A DNA stretch of 7,557 nt, from NCBI GenBank assembly GCA_038259455.1, contig JBBSOT010000249.1, positions 1 through 7,557 on the forward strand. Direction: 5' to 3'. Shown in pieces: positions 5,991 to 7,557 of the stretch; position 1 is the first letter of the stretch, and every line of letters begins with the position of its first letter. The position numbers were made by a program, and so were the translations under genes. The notes below the pieces were generated by a model, which worked only from the letters and a program-made list of their open reading frames with translations, made no database searches and was not told the origin of the DNA. The stretch is from CAMYMG01 sp038259455. GTDB lineage: Bacteria; Pseudomonadota; Alphaproteobacteria; Rhizobiales; Rhizobiaceae.

Positions 5991-6569
5991 ATGAGTTACT
6001 ACACCCATCCGCAGACCGTCGTGTCGTTCGCGGTCATCCATCGCGCGCGTTGTGCAGACGGTATCCAGCCTATCCGTGCCATCGGAGCGTTCCGGGTCGC
6101 CCTCGGGCCGGGCGCGGATGTTAATTTCGAGCGCCATCATTTCTCCTATCAACCTGACGACCTGCTCGGCCCCACCGCCGATATGCATTCGCTGGTCGAT
6201 GGCCGAACCGACTGCCTTGCAAATCTGGGAGCCGGATTTCGCATGCTGGCGTCTCTGGACGATGACTACCGCCTCACGCAGGCGGAGCGGCGCGCATTTC
6301 CTATCCGCGATCACCATCGCCATCGGCGGGCCCATTACCTTGGCGCAAACGAACGGGCGCTGACCCTGATTGGGAGAAGCTACGGCATAGAGCTGGCGCC
6401 GCCTGGGGCAGATGAAGCCGTCCAGGCTGCAAGGGCGCCTCAAAAAGCCCAGGCGATCTGGCTTGCGTGGCTCAGCGGTGTTCTCAGCAACGATCCCCAG
6501 CATCGCGCTACGCTCGCCGCGTTCCAGGCTTGGCATGCGCTCGACCGCGCACGGCCAATTCCATTTTGA
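5991..6569 (+). CDS. Orphan 192-residue protein
   Basis: I recognise no family. The chosen start is the ATG at 5991, giving MSYYTHPQTVVSF, because AAGGA lies at 5978-5982 with eight bases spacing; an earlier TTG at 5970 falls inside the terminator stem and lacks a site. The protein has no signal peptide or membrane helix and is likely cytoplasmic. The N-terminal third has short strands (VVSFAVIHRA, IGAFRVAL). The middle is rich in His and Arg, including RDHHRHRRAHY at about 122-132. The last 50 residues look helical (AQAIWLAWLSGVLS). The next gene starts 43 bases downstream with no hairpin between, so the two are probably one transcript. The strand pattern at the start loosely recalls an RNase H fold, but the D-x-E motif is missing, so I do not claim that. 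Confidence 0.7.
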   Translation: MSYYTHPQTVVSFAVIHRARCADGIQPIRAIGAFRVALGPGADVNFERHHFSYQPDDLLGPTADMHSLVDGRTDCLANLGAGFRMLASLDDDYRLTQAERRAFPIRDHHRHRRAHYLGANERALTLIGRSYGIELAPPGADEAVQAARAPQKAQAIWLAWLSGVLSNDPQHRATLAAFQAWHALDRARPIPF

Positions 6570-6580
6570 AGGGAAGGAGG

Positions 6581-6613
6581 ATGCCAATTTTGGCTGAAAG
6601 GAAAATACTTTAA
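6581..6613 (+). CDS. Ten-codon mini-ORF overlapping the next start (TAATG)
   Basis: ATG at 6581 reads MPILAERKIL and ends at TAA 6611-6613, whose last A is the first base of the next gene's ATG. A strong Shine-Dalgarno, AAGGAGG (6574-6580), lies directly before this ATG, too close for ideal initiation. A TTG in the same frame at 6590 is at good spacing and reaches the same stop. Ribosomes loaded here would stop exactly where the nuclease gene starts, which suits translational coupling. The peptide itself probably has no function. Confidence 0.35.
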   Translation: MPILAERKIL

Positions 6614-7368
6614 TGACAAAGACCTATCTTAGCACGGACCTCGAATTCGCATGGGACGAGCATCTTCATGAGGCACACCGCCAGATTGACCGAACATCGA
6701 AGCATCATGCGACTGCCGTAAAGCGTGTGATTGCGGCGGCGACGTTCGAATTTGCCATCGACGATGAGGGCCGTTTGTCGACAGGCGCGGTATCCAGCTG
6801 GTCTGAGCATCAGCATGGTGATGAGCACGCCGTCGTGTCCCATTTGTTCGACCACCTGCGGGCACGGGCCGGCGTGCCCGTCCTGACCTACGGCGGGCTT
6901 GGCACGGACATCCCGGTGATGGTTCTCGCCGGCATGGAGCATGGGTTGACCCTTCCGCCGCAGCTGATCGATCAGCCTGGCCGAAAGGGGCCAAGACCGC
7001 ACCTCGATTTGGGCCTGATGTTGAAGGGCGGAGGCCGGACGTGGTCCCATCTGTCGCAGGTGCTGTTGCGGATCGGAGTGCCGAGCGAACTAGTCGCCGC
7101 GAAGCCCTCAGTATCGCAGCCGAAGACAGCCGAACAGTGGACTGAACTGCGTGATCATGTCGAGCTGGACACGCTGCTGCTGGCTATTGCGAAAGTCGCA
7201 TGGCTGAAAGCACAGGGCACAGCTGGCTTACGGTTTTCTCCCGCTGTAATCGCGCTGATCGCGGGCTTTTTACGCAGGCGTCCGAATCATTCTGCTTCGG
7301 CAATGTTGCAAGCTCACTCGCATCATTTACAGCGTTTAATCGGTGAGGATTTTGAAATGGCTTCTTGA
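6613..7368 (+). CDS. Putative DEDD 3'-5' exonuclease, PolB-exonuclease-like
   Basis: A 251-residue protein whose motifs fit the family described as 3'-5' exonuclease related to the PolB exonuclease domain (from memory, Pfam DNA_pol_B_exo2). Motif I is YLSTDLEFA (Asp9, Glu11). Motif II is VLTYGGLGTDIPVMVLAGMEHGL with Asp99, like the family's VTFNGxxFDLPVL. PHLDLGLML follows with Asp132, then a helical segment before motif III at DHVELDTLLLAIA (Asp186). The family normally has Tyr four residues before the last Asp (YCExD); here His182 occupies that place, so catalysis may use His as in DEDDh enzymes. It would trim 3' ends of DNA or RNA in the cytoplasm. The ATG has AAAGGA at 6596-6602 and overlaps the mini-ORF stop. 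It is probably co-transcribed with the orphan gene. The family call is moderately sure; activity is inferred. Confidence 0.65.
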   Translation: MTKTYLSTDLEFAWDEHLHEAHRQIDRTSKHHATAVKRVIAAATFEFAIDDEGRLSTGAVSSWSEHQHGDEHAVVSHLFDHLRARAGVPVLTYGGLGTDIPVMVLAGMEHGLTLPPQLIDQPGRKGPRPHLDLGLMLKGGGRTWSHLSQVLLRIGVPSELVAAKPSVSQPKTAEQWTELRDHVELDTLLLAIAKVAWLKAQGTAGLRFSPAVIALIAGFLRRRPNHSASAMLQAHSHHLQRLIGEDFEMAS

Positions 7369-7557
7369 AGAGGACGGTTTGAAGGTGCGCTTTCATAAAT
7401 TAGCGCGCCCGTTCACCTTCAAATGACACAGTGAGGAACTGAGGGGCGATCGGCCACCATAGCACGACAGCCGGTCGTTCCTCATCTTCAGTTTTGCAAA
7501 TCTGCGTAAGTATTATAGGGTGAAATCGAGGGGGCAAATTACACCGTGAATATCGAC
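7369..7557. other. Non-coding tail with several inverted repeats
   Basis: No gene is visible in these 189 bases. In order it holds the 10-base inverted repeat at 7378-7423 and a second structure whose outer arms are TGAGGAAC (7432-7439) and GTTCCTCA (7477-7484). Inner arms GATCGGC (7448-7454) and GCCGGTC (7470-7476) pair with one wobble, leaving a one-sided bulge. AACTGA (7437-7442) and TCAGTT (7488-7493) offer a competing stem. Near the edge GGTGAAAT (7519-7526) and ATTACACC (7538-7545) match at seven of eight positions. The last stretch is more AT-rich and has TATTAT at 7511-7516 as a possible -10, without a well-spaced -35. It could be the leader of the next operon or part of a replication or transfer control region. 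Confidence 0.4.
7378..7423. repeat. Perfect 10-bp inverted repeat after the last nuclease gene
   Basis: TTTGAAGGTG (7378-7387) and CACCTTCAAA (7414-7423) are exact complements. Inside, GCGCT (7388-7392) and AGCGC (7402-7406) can form a further five pairs. It begins ten bases after the stop codon, where a terminator is expected, but no T-run follows either arm. It may act as an RNA-stabilising 3' stem, a weak terminator or a protein-binding site. Confidence 0.55.

Noticed and set aside
6610..7050. Minus-strand ORF of 146 codons opposite the PolB-like exonuclease
   Set aside because: The plus frame carries the DEDD motifs; this is a shadow.
7494..7516. Promoter with TTGCAA and TATTAT
   Set aside because: The spacing between the two hexamers is only 11 bases, too short for a sigma-70 type promoter.
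7546..7557. GTG at 7546 as the start of a further gene, preceded by GAGGGGG at 7528-7534
   Set aside because: Only four codons are visible and the spacing is long; it cannot be supported without sequence beyond the edge.

Overview
The window looks like accessory DNA from a GC-rich alphaproteobacterium, most likely a sphingomonad-type plasmid or integrative element. That host guess rests on base composition, codon choice and gene style, not on a marker gene. Six plus-strand protein genes occupy most of it. I see no rRNA, tRNA, CRISPR array or intact insertion sequence.

Left part (1-1497): the tail of a gene that runs in from outside the window encodes a zincin-like protein with an HExxH motif. 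Facing it on the minus strand (929-1370) is what I read as a dead PIN-domain (VapC-type toxin) gene. It lacks its N-terminus and has an in-frame TAG and a one-base frameshift. About 130 bases of non-coding DNA follow, containing a G7 tract.

Centre (1498-4245): a 915-residue MobA/MobL (MOBQ)-type relaxase. It has an unusually long basic N-terminal extension, a recognisable nuclease core (candidate Tyr159; His248, His260, His262), a long Val/Pro-rich linker with degenerate repeats, and an uncharacterised helical C-terminus. Its first codons carry a tandem duplication of a C-rich 9-mer that can pair with the upstream G7 tract.

Right part (4417-7368): four plus-strand genes. These are a DEDDh (DnaQ-like) 3'-5' exonuclease with an extra C-terminal module, a small predicted lipoprotein, a 192-residue orphan, and a protein I read as a PolB-exonuclease-like DEDD nuclease. 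GGGCGG/CCGCCC hairpins separate the first three genes. The last two are only 43 bases apart and are joined by a ten-codon mini-ORF whose stop overlaps the next start. The window ends in a 189-base non-coding stretch with several inverted repeats.

How they may work together (inference): the relaxase would nick and pilot the element during mobilisation, and the two 3'-5' exonucleases could process DNA or RNA ends during transfer, replication or host conflict. The lipoprotein and orphan have no assigned role. The PIN remnant marks an older toxin locus that was broken, possibly by the rearrangement that placed the relaxase beside it.
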